From NCBI GenBank assembly GCA_021730945.1, contig JAKFYH010000028.1:65472-129471 (forward strand): a DNA stretch of 64,000 nucleotides, in the 5' to 3' direction. Shown piece by piece: positions 40,570 through 49,421 of the stretch. A program made the translations under genes and the position numbers. The notes below the pieces were generated by a model, which worked only from the letters and a program-made list of their open reading frames with translations, was not told the DNA's origin and did not search any database. Origin of the DNA: Acidobacteriota bacterium. GTDB taxonomy: Bacteria; Acidobacteriota; Vicinamibacteria; Vicinamibacterales; UBA2999. The stretch's first letter is position 1. Each line of letters opens with the position of its first letter.

Positions 40570-42552
40570 ATGACCTTCAGCCGCACGGCTCGTTTCGCGC
40601 CGGCCGCCATCGCCATCGCACTGATTCTCACCGTCGTCGAGGGTCGGAGCGATGTGCAATCCCAGGTCGATCGGGTCGTCTCCAATCCGCCGGTGCTCAA
40701 CGGTGCCGGACGGGCGATGGCGCCGGTGCTGCTTGGTCGCAGCCCCGTGACCCCACAGTCGACCGAAGCGGCGTTCGATCTGAACGTGGCGTATACCTAC
40801 GCCCGGATCTGGAACCCCGCCACCGACCGCTACGATCGCGTCAACCTGCGCAGCTACCAGGGCACGCAGGTCAATCCGCAGGCGCCATTCGTCTCGCCGA
40901 CGATCGAAGTGACGCCCGGCGACACCATTCGCCTGACGCTCAACAATCGCCTGCCGCCGGATCCAAGCTGCACGCACGCTCACGACGCGAACACGCCGCA
41001 CTGCTTCAACGGCACCAACCTGCACACCCACGGGCTGTGGACCAATCCCGGCGGCAACGGCGACAACGTGCTGATCTCCGTCAATCCCGGTGTCAGCTTT
41101 CAGTACGAGTACAACATCCCGCCGGATCACCCCGCGGGAACGTTCTGGTATCACACGCACCGGCACGGATCGACGGCGCTGCAGGTCTCGAGCGGGATGG
41201 CCGGCGCCCTGATCGTGCGCGGCAACCGGTTGCCGACCAGCCGCGGCGGTGGTGACCTCGACACGCTGTTCCGGCCGACCGCCGTGCAGCCGTTCACCGA
41301 GCGAATTGTCGTGATGCAGCAGATTAACTACGCCTGTCGAGACGCGTCCGGCGCCATTCAGGTCGATGCCGCGAACAACTACCGTTGCGATCCGGGTGAT
41401 ATCGGCTCGGTGGAGAATTACGATCAACTGGCCTTTGGCCAGTGGCCGGGGTCAGGTCACTACACCAGCATCAACGGACACGTCCTGCCGACCTTTACCG
41501 GCGCGAGGGCGGGCCTGCTCGAACGCTGGCGGATGATTCACGCCGGTGTCGCCGACACCATCAACCTCGAGTTCCGCGCCATGACGCAGACTGCCGGCGT
41601 CTCCGGCCTGCGCGCCTCCGAGAACGCCCGCTTCATCGGTGATAACTGCGGCGGGCCGGCGCTGCCGCAACGTCTCGTCGCCGCCGACGGCCTGACGATG
41701 GGCGCGATCAACACGACCGGCCAGACGGTGTTTCAGCCTGGTTATCGATGGGATGTGCTCATGCTGTTCCCGCAGCCGGGCACCTACTGCGTGATCGACG
41801 CCGCGGCGCCGGCGCCAGGGGTTGGGCGAACCGCGCCGTCGCAGCAGCTGCTCGGCTTCGTGACGGTGGCGCCTGGCGAGAATGTGCCGCAGAACACCGC
41901 GCAGTTCGTGCTGGATGCCCTGGCGGAAGCCGCCTATCAAAACATGCCTGACGCCGTGAGGCGCGGGGTGATCGCCGACTTGAACGCCGGCTTGAAGCTG
42001 ACCTCGTTCGTCCCGCACGAAGACATCGCACCGAACGAAGTCACGGGAACCCAGTCGCTCACGTTCAATATTGTGACCACCGGCACGTCCGATTCGTTCC
42101 AGGTCGACGGCCGGTCCTACGACCCAGCTCGGCTCGATCGGGTCCTGACCCTCGGGGCGGTGGATGAGTGGACGCTCAAGTCCGCGATCTTCGCGCATCC
42201 TTTCCACATCCACGTCAATCCGTTCCAGATCATCCGGATTCTCGATCCGACCGGCAAGGACGTGAGTGCGCCCGATGCGGCCGACAGTTTCGGCACGACC
42301 GGCGCGCCGGATTCACAGTTCCGGGGAATGAGGGGCGTGTGGAAGGACACGTTGTGGATCAAGAACGCGGCGGCTGGCACCACAGCGGACGAACTGAAGG
42401 CCGGGATGTATACCGCGATCGTGCGGACGCGCTATCGGCGTTACATCGGCGACTTCGTGCTCCACTGCCACATCCTCACGCACGAGGATCAGGGCATGAT
42501 GCAAAACGTCCGGATCGCGTTGCCCGGCGCCGGGGGCGCGCGCCAGCAGTAA
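40570..42552 (+). CDS. Exported multicopper oxidase
   Basis: A 660-residue periplasmic laccase-like oxidase with a signal peptide (residues 1-25). All four copper-ligand clusters are intact: HTHG in GTNLHTHGLW, HTHRHG in TFWYHTHRHGST, HPFHIHVNPF, and the C-terminal HCHILTHEDQGMM with the type 1 Cys, His and axial Met. The domains are cupredoxin 1 (about 95-220), 2 (about 235-420) and 3 (about 500-655). Possible roles are copper oxidation, phenol oxidation or metal detoxification; the sequence does not decide. It follows ADOP module 2 but has its own promoter. Confidence 0.93.
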   Translation: MTFSRTARFAPAAIAIALILTVVEGRSDVQSQVDRVVSNPPVLNGAGRAMAPVLLGRSPVTPQSTEAAFDLNVAYTYARIWNPATDRYDRVNLRSYQGTQVNPQAPFVSPTIEVTPGDTIRLTLNNRLPPDPSCTHAHDANTPHCFNGTNLHTHGLWTNPGGNGDNVLISVNPGVSFQYEYNIPPDHPAGTFWYHTHRHGSTALQVSSGMAGALIVRGNRLPTSRGGGDLDTLFRPTAVQPFTERIVVMQQINYACRDASGAIQVDAANNYRCDPGDIGSVENYDQLAFGQWPGSGHYTSINGHVLPTFTGARAGLLERWRMIHAGVADTINLEFRAMTQTAGVSGLRASENARFIGDNCGGPALPQRLVAADGLTMGAINTTGQTVFQPGYRWDVLMLFPQPGTYCVIDAAAPAPGVGRTAPSQQLLGFVTVAPGENVPQNTAQFVLDALAEAAYQNMPDAVRRGVIADLNAGLKLTSFVPHEDIAPNEVTGTQSLTFNIVTTGTSDSFQVDGRSYDPARLDRVLTLGAVDEWTLKSAIFAHPFHIHVNPFQIIRILDPTGKDVSAPDAADSFGTTGAPDSQFRGMRGVWKDTLWIKNAAAGTTADELKAGMYTAIVRTRYRRYIGDFVLHCHILTHEDQGMMQNVRIALPGAGGARQQ

Positions 42553-42590
42553 CGGATCGGCTGTTAGGATTTGCTCGCGTGAGCGAAGGG

Positions 42591-42666
42591 TGGTGGACCT
42601 GACCGGGATCGAACCGGTGACCTCATCAATGCCATTGATGCGCGCTCCCAACTGCGCTACAGGCCC
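42591..42666 (-). tRNA. tRNA-Ala (anticodon GGC), CCA encoded
   Basis: A 76-base cloverleaf on the minus strand. The acceptor stem GGGCCTG/CAGGTCC contains the G3-U70 pair that identifies alanine tRNAs. The D stem is GCGC/GCGC; the anticodon stem is CATCA/TGATG with loop ATGGCAT, anticodon GGC. The T arm is ACCGG-TTCGATC-CCGGT. Discriminator A and CCA are encoded. It lies between the multicopper oxidase and the fatty acid hydroxylase gene. Confidence 0.95.
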
Positions 42667-42679
42667 CTTAGGGAAGTTC

Positions 42680-43624
42680 TTATCGTATCTCGGCTGGGCC
42701 GGCCTGATCAACCACCGGTTGGACGGTGCTGGGCGCGGTGGCCCGGGCCTGGGCGGCCTGGCGGTCCCGTTCTTCCTGCTCGCGCACCATCCGCCGGCGG
42801 CGCTTGAGCAGGGCATTGTCCATCATGGAGATCGGCCAGTTCGGCGCCTTGGTCAGCCGGGCCGCCATCTCCTTGGTCGCCGGTGCGCCGTCGATCAGGA
42901 GCACCGCGGGCTGTTCGTAAGTGCCCAGCACGAGGTCGGCCACCGGCAGGCCATAGAACCCGGCGATGTTCATGTTGCACTTGTAGTTGGCGTGGTGCGC
43001 CTGGTGGAACCCGTAGAGCTTGCGCCACAGCGTGCCGAACACCGGGCTGTCAATCCTGGTCTTCCAGAACGGATCGTACGGCGTGTGATGGGCGACGTGA
43101 ATGGTCTCGTAGAGGAGGTGCGCAATCGCAATGGCGGTGTAGCCGCCCAGCAGCACGGGCACCTGCGGAAACGAAAAGGCGGCCACCGACAGGAACGGCG
43201 TGAGAAACGCCATGAACGCCAGGAGCGCATAGGGCGGAAAGGTCGCGAACCGGTCGTGCTCCAGATCATTAATCGGGTAGGCGCTGACCACACGGTCGGC
43301 CGGGATCTTGATGTTGGTGAGCTTGTGATGGGCAAGATGGCTGAAACTCAGCCGGCCCAGGAAACTGATGCTGTTGGCGTGCAGCAGGTAGCGGTGAAAC
43401 AGGTACTCGCCGAAACAGAACAGCAGGTTGAAGGCCAGCGTGGTCAGCACCACGCCGCCAGGACCCCACGACCACTGGGCCTGCCACAGGGCTGGGAAAA
43501 AATACGCGATCGCCGCAAACGCCCCGAGCGGATGCAGCACGCAAAACACCACGAACAAAGGCAGGGCGAGGGGATTGCGGCTGCGGCTTTCGAACGAGAG
43601 GAAGTTGAGGGTCGGTAGTGTCAT
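42680..43624 (-). CDS. Fatty acid hydroxylase/sterol desaturase-superfamily membrane protein
   Basis: A 314-residue membrane enzyme with a di-iron site. The eight-histidine pattern is present: HRYLLH in GEYLFHRYLLHANSISF, HLAHH in LSFSHLAHHKLTN, HVAHH in YETIHVAHHTPYD and HQAHH in YGFHQAHHANYKC. Four or more transmembrane helices surround it (FVVFCVLHPLGAFAAIAYFF and others). Such enzymes hydroxylate or desaturate lipids using O2. The ATG at 43624 was taken as the start because upstream in-frame sequence is low in hydrophobicity and lies in the divergent gene's leader. The C-terminal 40 residues are a charged tail. Confidence 0.88.
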   Translation of the reverse strand: MTLPTLNFLSFESRSRNPLALPLFVVFCVLHPLGAFAAIAYFFPALWQAQWSWGPGGVVLTTLAFNLLFCFGEYLFHRYLLHANSISFLGRLSFSHLAHHKLTNIKIPADRVVSAYPINDLEHDRFATFPPYALLAFMAFLTPFLSVAAFSFPQVPVLLGGYTAIAIAHLLYETIHVAHHTPYDPFWKTRIDSPVFGTLWRKLYGFHQAHHANYKCNMNIAGFYGLPVADLVLGTYEQPAVLLIDGAPATKEMAARLTKAPNWPISMMDNALLKRRRRMVREQEERDRQAAQARATAPSTVQPVVDQAGPAEIR

Positions 43625-43731
43625 AGTTGCGCGATCTGCGGGCACGAGCGCCACTCGCAGCGCACCTTGGTTCGAGTCATCATACGTCGAGCGGCAATCC
43701 ATTCGCTGATAAGATTGCTCCCGGCCCCACC

Positions 43732-44133
43732 GTGAACGACGCCGACCGAATCCTGCTCCGAGAACTCCGGAAGGCCCTGTTGCACCTGCACAAGACACTG
43801 CTGGACTGGCAGCGGGCAGAGTACGAGCTTGACCACGGCCCCATGGCGCCGGGCCAACTGCTCCAGACCATCTTCAACGACGAGGCCTTTGCCTGGCTGC
43901 GGTCGATGTCGGGCCTGATCGTCGGCATAGACGAGGCGCTCGAAGCCAAGCCCCCCGAGTCGCCGGCTGCTTCCCCCCTGATCGCCCAGGCCAGGGAGCT
44001 GGCGGCGCCGGCGCCGGGCACCCCCTACGCCGACCGCTATCGTGCCGCGCTCCAGGACCTGCCCGATGCCGTCCTCGCCCACCGCGACCTGGTGACGATC
44101 CTCAAGCTCCAAGCCCCCCAGGCCAACGCCTGA
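43732..44133 (+). CDS. Conserved hypothetical protein (helical)
   Basis: A 133-residue cytoplasmic protein, mainly alpha-helical by eye: DADRILLRELRKALLHLHKT, LLDWQRAEYELDHGPMAPGQ and AFAWLRSMSGLIVGIDEALE. It has no signal peptide, membrane segment or metal motif. Small proteins with this opening recur in many bacteria, but I do not know a function. The GTG at 43732 gives the expected N terminus MNDADRILLREL; the frame is open farther upstream but runs into the divergent hydroxylase start. Confidence 0.7.
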   Translation: MNDADRILLRELRKALLHLHKTLLDWQRAEYELDHGPMAPGQLLQTIFNDEAFAWLRSMSGLIVGIDEALEAKPPESPAASPLIAQARELAAPAPGTPYADRYRAALQDLPDAVLAHRDLVTILKLQAPQANA

Positions 44134-44140
44134 CTCGGCC

Positions 44141-44761
44141 TCACGGGCTGAGCGTGACGCTGGTCCGCGGCTCCTTCACGTCGACCGGGCGATCGATCGT
44201 CCGGCCCTCAAAGGTCACGCTGAGCGTATAGGCGCCCGGCACGACACCGGCAATCGAAAAGCGTCCGCCGTCGTCGGCCACAGTCGTGAACGGGCTGTTG
44301 GCGGCAATCAGCGTCGCCTGCATCCCGGGATGCACGCTGCAGGTGACATCGTATTGACCCACCCGATCGAACGTATGCACGTACTTCTCCTGCGGGTCGG
44401 TCTCGACATCGAACACCGACGTGCCCGTGCTCCTGCGGTTCACCGTGACGTTGTGCCCCATGTCCTCGGTGTTGCGAAACTCCACCGGTTGCCCGACCCG
44501 GACGTAGAGTACGCCCGGCACGAACTGTTTGGAGTACTGGTCCAGCACCGCCGGCCCTTCGGGCATCGGCACGCCGCCGGCGGGAATCAACGACACCACC
44601 GCGCCCCTTGGCGCCGTGCCGGCCACTTCGGCTACGCCGGTGGCCACCGGCGGGGCGGTCGTGGGCGATGGCGGCGCGGCGGGTGCGCCACATGCCGCCA
44701 TCAACAGGCTCGACGCGGCGCAGATTGTGATGCAGGCGCCGGCAAGGCGTGTCCGATTCAT
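44141..44761 (-). CDS. Cupredoxin-like lipoprotein with carboxypeptidase-regulatory domain
   Basis: A 206-residue lipoprotein: the signal ends in the lipobox LLMAAC, followed by a Pro/Ala/Thr linker. The first domain resembles plastocyanin/amicyanin blue-copper folds: VGQPVEFRNTEDMGHNVTVN, with His in GHN, and YDVTCSVHPGMQATLIA, with the C-x2-H-x2-M type 1 copper ligand series. The last about 70 residues (SPFTTVADDGGRFSIAGVVP and on) form a carboxypeptidase-regulatory-like beta domain. It could carry electrons or bind copper at the cell surface. It is divergent from the exonuclease gene with no room for a long shared promoter. Confidence 0.78.
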   Translation of the reverse strand: MNRTRLAGACITICAASSLLMAACGAPAAPPSPTTAPPVATGVAEVAGTAPRGAVVSLIPAGGVPMPEGPAVLDQYSKQFVPGVLYVRVGQPVEFRNTEDMGHNVTVNRRSTGTSVFDVETDPQEKYVHTFDRVGQYDVTCSVHPGMQATLIAANSPFTTVADDGGRFSIAGVVPGAYTLSVTFEGRTIDRPVDVKEPRTSVTLSP

Positions 44762-44810
44762 GGAGCCGATCTTACACGGAGGCCGGCACGTCGCCGTGGC
44801 CAGGGGGCCC

Positions 44811-45671
44811 GTGATACCGTTCCCGTCGTTGATCGTCCACCTGATTGACGGCACTTTCGAGTTGTTCCGCCACTTCTACGGCGCCCCGTCCGCGATCGAT
44901 CCGAGCGGCATGGAGGTCGGCGCGGTGCGCGGCGTCCTCGCATCGATTCGTGGCATGGTCAACGGCGGCGCCACCCACGTCGGCGTCGCCACCGATCACG
45001 TGATCGAATCGTTCCGCAACGAGTTGTGGCCCGGCTACAAGACCGGCGAAGGCATTGAGCCGGCGCTGCTGGCGCAGTTCCCGTTGCTCGAAGAGGCACT
45101 CTCGGCCTACGGCGTGGTGGTGTGGCCGATGGTGGACTTTGAGGCGGACGATGCGCTGGGCGCCGCGGCGGTGAAGGCGGCACGCGACCCGCGCGTGACA
45201 CAAGTGCGCATCTGCACGCCCGACAAGGATCTCGCCCAATGCGTCCAGGGCACGCGCATCGTCCAGGAAGATCGCCTGCGGCGCACGACTCGTGACGAGG
45301 CGGGGGTAATCGCGAAGTTCGGCGTGCCACCAGCCTCGATTCCCGACTACCTTGCGCTCGTCGGCGACTCCTCCGACGGCTACCCGGGGCTGCAAGGCTG
45401 GGGCGCGAAGTCGGCAGCCCTGGTGCTGGCGAAATACGGCCACATCGAGAATATTCCCGACGATGGGACCACCTGGGGTGTGAACGTGAGGGCCGCATCG
45501 CTGGCGGCAACGCTCAAGCGGGATCGCGACAAGGCGTTGTTGTTCCGGCAGATTGCGACTATTCGCGCCGATGCGCCGGTGTTCGCGTCGGTGGATGAAC
45601 TGGAGTATCAGGGGCCGACGCCGGCGTTTGCGGCGATCAAGGAGCGGCTGGATTCAGCGAGGTCGGAATGA
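44811..45671 (+). CDS. Standalone 5'-3' exonuclease (PolA N-terminal-like/FEN)
   Basis: A 286-residue nuclease of the 5'-3' exonuclease family that acts on flaps or primers. The PIN-like core has LIDGTFELFRHFYGA, FEADDALGAAAV and ICTPDKDLAQCV with the metal-binding aspartates. The H3TH motif is GDSSDGYPGLQGWGAKSAAL. There is no polymerase portion, so this is a freestanding FEN. The start may be GTG at 44811 or TTG at 44829 (MIVHLIDG). It overlaps the GH127 gene by four bases, an odd functional pairing probably caused by compaction. Confidence 0.87.
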   Translation: MIPFPSLIVHLIDGTFELFRHFYGAPSAIDPSGMEVGAVRGVLASIRGMVNGGATHVGVATDHVIESFRNELWPGYKTGEGIEPALLAQFPLLEEALSAYGVVVWPMVDFEADDALGAAAVKAARDPRVTQVRICTPDKDLAQCVQGTRIVQEDRLRRTTRDEAGVIAKFGVPPASIPDYLALVGDSSDGYPGLQGWGAKSAALVLAKYGHIENIPDDGTTWGVNVRAASLAATLKRDRDKALLFRQIATIRADAPVFASVDELEYQGPTPAFAAIKERLDSARSE

Positions 45672-48082
45672 TCAAGGTGACCCGCAGCGAGTTCTTTCAA
45701 CTCGTTGCCGGCGGTTCGGCGTGGTTGGTGTCATCGGGCTTCGCCCAGCGGATCGTGCCTGCGGTGCCAGGCGGCGCGCGACCGCTGCCGCCGACGGCGG
45801 TGCGCCTGACCGGCGGGCCGCTCAAGCGCGCGCAGGATCTGGACGCCAAGTACCTGCTGTCGCTCGAACCCGATCGCATGCTCGCGTTCTACCGCAAGCT
45901 GGCTGGCCTGGCGCCGAAAGCCGAGGGCTACACCGGCTGGGATGCTGAGGGCCGCCAGCTCACCGGCCACATTGCCGGTCACTACCTGTCGGCGGTCAGT
46001 CTGATGTTCGCGGCCACCGGCGACGCCCGCTTCCAGCAACGCGCCGACTATATTGTCCGCGAGCTGAAGGCCGTGCAGGATGCCCACGGCGATGGCTTCG
46101 CCGGTGCACTCCAGGGAGTGAAGACCGCCTTGGCCGAGGTGTCGCACGGCGTCGTCCGCTCGTCCAACTTCGACCTGAACGGCCTGTGGTCGCCCTGGTA
46201 CACGCTGCACAAGACCTTCGCCGGCCTGCGCGACGCCTATCGCCACACCGGCAACCAGACGGCGCTGGAAGTCGAAGTGAAGTTTGCCGCGTGGGCGCAG
46301 ACCTGGCTGGCGCCGATGGACGATGAAGCGGTGCAGCGCATGCTGGCGACCGAGTTCGGCGGCATGAACGAGGTGCTGGCGGACCTCTACGCCGATACCG
46401 GCGACCGGCGTTGGCTCGATCTCTCGTACAAGTTCGAACACAAGGCGGTGATGGACCCGCTCAAGAGCGGCCTGGATCCGCTGAGCAGCCTGCATGGCAA
46501 CACGCAGGTGCCGAAGGCGATCGGCTCGGCCGCCCGCTACGGCTATGCCGGCGACCCGGCGGATCGGGCCGCGGCCGTCACGTTCTGGGATCGCGTGGTC
46601 GACCACCACACGTTTGCGACCGGTGGCCATGGCAAGGATGAGTACTTCCGCGAGCCGGACCTGCTGGGCAACATCACGGAAGGCCGGACCGCGGAGACCT
46701 GCAACGTCTACAACATGCTGAAGCTGACGCGGAAGCTGTTCGCGATCCAGCCCGACATCCGCCTTGCCGAATTTCACGAACGCGCGTTGTTCAATCACAT
46801 CCTGGGCTCAATGGACAGCGAGGATGGCGCGACCTGCTACATGGTGCCGGTCGGATCGGCGGTGCGCCGCGAGTACGCCGACATGCAGCGCAGCTTCACC
46901 TGCTGCGTCGGCACCGGCATGGAGAGCCATGCGCTGCATGGGCTCGGGGTCTACTACGAATCGGGAGGCGGGAGGCGGGCGCCGGGAGTTGAAGATCTGA
47001 AGTTGTGGGTGAATCTCTATGCGCCGTCGACCGGGCAGTGGGAAGCGGCCGGCGTGAAGTTCGAGATGGCCACCAGTTTTCCCGAGGGTGACACCGCGCT
47101 CATGACCTTTGCGGTGCGGGCGGCGCGCGAGTTCACGCTCGCCTTGCGGCGGCCGTCGTGGGCCGGCGAGGGTTTCACCGTGCGGGTGAATGGCCGCGCG
47201 CTCGACCAGGTGCCGGCGGCCGGGTCCTACGTCGAGATTCGCCGCACCTGGCAGGACGGCGACGCGGTGGCGGTATCGCTGCCCAAGACATTGCGGCTCG
47301 AGCGGCTGGCCGACCATCCGCGCAAGGGCGTCGTGATGTGGGGACCGCTCGTCATGGCCGGTGACCTGGGCGCGGCGCCGCGCCGCGCCGACGATGGTGA
47401 TGGCGACGGTGTGCGGTCGGCGCCACCTGAAGCCCCGGCGATTGTGACCGAGCGTCCACTGACCACCGTGCTGAAGCCCCTGGCCGGTGAGCCGGGCACC
47501 TTCCTGGGACTCGGTGTGGCCCGGACGACCATCGACGAGTATCCGATCGATGTTCGGTTCCGCCCGTTCTACGGCGTGCATCGGCGCGTGTATTCGGCGT
47601 ATTGGGATGTGCTGACCCCGATCGAGTTTGCCGCCCGGGTGGCCGAGCGCGACGGCGAACGCCAGCGGCAGGCCGAGCTCGAGGCGGCGACGATTGCCGC
47701 GCTGGTGTCGATTGATCCCGAGTCCGAAAAGCCGTTCAACCCTCGCGGCGACGACACCACGATCGTTCGCACCGACGGCCGGCCCGGCCGCCGGAGCGCG
47801 AAGTGGTTTTCGTACGACTTACCAGTGGAGGGCGATGCGGTCGAGCTGGTGGTGACCTACAACAGCGACAACCGCCGGCCCCGCACGTTCGACATCCTGG
47901 TGGACGGGGTGCGGATTGGCAATGGCGTGATGCCGCAAACCAGCGTCGCCCGGTTCATCGACATGCACTACGCGGTGCCGCCGCCGCTCACGAGCGGCCG
48001 CCCGGTCATCACCGTGCGCTTTGTCGCCACCGGCGGCAACGAGGTGGCGCCGGTGTTCGCGATCCGGACCATCCGCGGCTAG
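45668..48082 (+). CDS. GH127 beta-L-arabinofuranosidase-like glycosidase (exported)
   Basis: An 804-residue protein with an N-terminal signal (SEFFQLVAGGSAWLVSSGFA, possibly Tat-like or Sec). The alpha/alpha barrel has GAEGRQLTGHIAGHYLSAV-type helices (here EGRQLTGHIAGHYLSAVSLM), GLWSPWYTLHKTFAGLRDAY and the zinc-cysteine site: ETCNVYNMLKLT and SFTCCVGTGMESHALHG, which supply the catalytic cysteine of GH127. Two beta domains follow. An extra Gly/Arg-rich stretch, SGGGRRAPGVEDL (about residues 434-446), interrupts the usual YYESG...LWVNLY segment. It removes L-arabinofuranose or related sugars from plant glycans; exact specificity is open. Confidence 0.88.
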   Translation: MIKVTRSEFFQLVAGGSAWLVSSGFAQRIVPAVPGGARPLPPTAVRLTGGPLKRAQDLDAKYLLSLEPDRMLAFYRKLAGLAPKAEGYTGWDAEGRQLTGHIAGHYLSAVSLMFAATGDARFQQRADYIVRELKAVQDAHGDGFAGALQGVKTALAEVSHGVVRSSNFDLNGLWSPWYTLHKTFAGLRDAYRHTGNQTALEVEVKFAAWAQTWLAPMDDEAVQRMLATEFGGMNEVLADLYADTGDRRWLDLSYKFEHKAVMDPLKSGLDPLSSLHGNTQVPKAIGSAARYGYAGDPADRAAAVTFWDRVVDHHTFATGGHGKDEYFREPDLLGNITEGRTAETCNVYNMLKLTRKLFAIQPDIRLAEFHERALFNHILGSMDSEDGATCYMVPVGSAVRREYADMQRSFTCCVGTGMESHALHGLGVYYESGGGRRAPGVEDLKLWVNLYAPSTGQWEAAGVKFEMATSFPEGDTALMTFAVRAAREFTLALRRPSWAGEGFTVRVNGRALDQVPAAGSYVEIRRTWQDGDAVAVSLPKTLRLERLADHPRKGVVMWGPLVMAGDLGAAPRRADDGDGDGVRSAPPEAPAIVTERPLTTVLKPLAGEPGTFLGLGVARTTIDEYPIDVRFRPFYGVHRRVYSAYWDVLTPIEFAARVAERDGERQRQAELEAATIAALVSIDPESEKPFNPRGDDTTIVRTDGRPGRRSAKWFSYDLPVEGDAVELVVTYNSDNRRPRTFDILVDGVRIGNGVMPQTSVARFIDMHYAVPPPLTSGRPVITVRFVATGGNEVAPVFAIRTIRG

Positions 48083-48094
48083 GATGCCCGCCGA

Positions 48095-49195
48095 TCAGTA
48101 CTCGCTGAAGATGCGCTGAATCTCGGCGCGGTCGCTGGAACGGGTCAGCGCGAGCATGAGCAGCACGCGCGCCTTGACCGGCGTGTGATCCTCGCCGGCG
48201 ACGCTGAACATGCGGCGGCGCCGCTGCGCCTCGGTGGCCTGGGCCGCTACCGGCAGGTCGCTGCGCGGCGGAGCAATGCGGCCGCTGCCGGTCCGGGTGC
48301 TGCTGACCACAAACACGCCCTTCTCGGCGGCATAGGCCAGTCCCTCCTGCTGCGTGCCGCTGGTCGCGCCGGCGCCGGCTACCGCGATCACGATGCCCTT
48401 GGCGCCGTTGTCAACCGCCGCCTTGATCAGGTCACCCGATGCACCCTGGTAGACCATGATCACGTCCACCCGCGGCAGCTCGGCGACGTTGGCGAGATCG
48501 AACTCGGTCCGCTCGTTGGTGCGCTGGGTGATCTGGTTGAAGAACACCACACGATCGCGGTCGACCACGCCCAGCTGGCCGTACTCGCGGCTGCGAAACG
48601 TCTGCAGGCGCAGGGCATCGGTCTTGGTGACATTGCGCGCCGAGTTGATTTCGTCGTTCAGCACCACCAGCGCGCCCTTGTTGCGGGCCGCCGGATCGGC
48701 CGCCACCCGCACGCCTTCGAGCAGGTTCGCCGCGCCCTCGTAGCCGAGCGTGCTCGGGTTGCGCATCGAGCCGACGACCACCACCGGCCGGGGATCGCGC
48801 ACGGTCAGGTGAAGAAAGAACGCCGTTTCCTCCAGCGTGTCGGTGCCGCTCGTGACCACGACGCCGGCAATGTCCTTGTCGCTGGCGTACAAGGCGTTGA
48901 TGCGCTTGGCCAGGCCGAGCCATTGCGCCAGGCTCAACTCGCTGCTCGCCACGTTGGCAAACTGCTCGAAGGTGAGGCGGGCGTAGCGCTCGACGCCCGG
49001 CATCGACTTGGCCAGCTCCTCGGCGGTCAGCCGGCCGCCGTCGCGATTGGAGATGGTGCCGCCGGTGGCGACAAAGTGGACGCGGGGCAGGGTGACGGCC
49101 GCCGGGGCCGGTTGAGCCAGCAGCGAGGGGCCGGCCAGGCCACTGCAAAGCAGCGCCATTGCCAACAGCAACGTCGGAGGGAAGAGTCGAGTCAT
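48095..49195 (-). CDS. ansB: Exported type II L-asparaginase
   Basis: A 366-residue periplasmic asparaginase with a signal peptide (cleaved near LLAQP). The two catalytic motifs are intact: VHFVATGGTISNRDGG with the nucleophilic Thr, and VVVTSGTDTLEETAFFLHL with the Thr-Asp pair. The Lys of the second triad lies in the NVTKTDA region and the C-terminal dimer contacts are conserved (KGVFVVSSTRTGSGRI). It hydrolyses Asn, possibly Gln, to release ammonia for nitrogen supply. The ATG at 49195 opens the signal peptide. Confidence 0.92.
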   Translation of the reverse strand: MTRLFPPTLLLAMALLCSGLAGPSLLAQPAPAAVTLPRVHFVATGGTISNRDGGRLTAEELAKSMPGVERYARLTFEQFANVASSELSLAQWLGLAKRINALYASDKDIAGVVVTSGTDTLEETAFFLHLTVRDPRPVVVVGSMRNPSTLGYEGAANLLEGVRVAADPAARNKGALVVLNDEINSARNVTKTDALRLQTFRSREYGQLGVVDRDRVVFFNQITQRTNERTEFDLANVAELPRVDVIMVYQGASGDLIKAAVDNGAKGIVIAVAGAGATSGTQQEGLAYAAEKGVFVVSSTRTGSGRIAPPRSDLPVAAQATEAQRRRRMFSVAGEDHTPVKARVLLMLALTRSSDRAEIQRIFSEY

Positions 49196-49205
49196 ATTGC
49201 CCTGA

Positions 49206-49421
49206 TTATGTATTGGCTGGGGTCGCGCCCGATACGAGAGACAGCCAATTGCTGAGCTCACGCGCGGCATCTTCGGGAGTTTTGCCGTAAAACGGCATCA
49301 ACGAGGTCTGGATTCCCGGCCGGCGAACGATTTGCGCGCGCCAGCGCTCCGCCGAGACGGGCGAAACTTCGATCTGGTAGGTTCGACCAGCGATGCGTTC
49401 TTCGAAAAGTTGGATGGGCAC
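49206..49421 (-). CDS. Small conserved-looking hypothetical protein
   Basis: A 71-residue product with beta-strand-like pattern: PIQLFEERIAGRTYQIEVSP, VSAERWRAQIVRRPGIQTSL and MPFYGKTPEDAARELSNWLS. The last part resembles the dsRBD-like fold or HicB-type small proteins, but no family is certain. The GTG at 49421 was chosen because the upstream part of the frame lies in an AT-rich, non-coding-looking stretch. It has no clear ribosome site. It ends 11 bases before the asparaginase start on the same strand, so the two may be co-transcribed. Confidence 0.55.
   Translation of the reverse strand: MPIQLFEERIAGRTYQIEVSPVSAERWRAQIVRRPGIQTSLMPFYGKTPEDAARELSNWLSLVSGATPANT

Noticed and set aside
42590-43618. 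Long plus-strand frame beginning VDLTGIEPVTSSMP
   Set aside because: Its start is the reverse complement of tRNA-Ala(GGC), a classic artefact, and the rest is antisense to the fatty acid hydroxylase gene.
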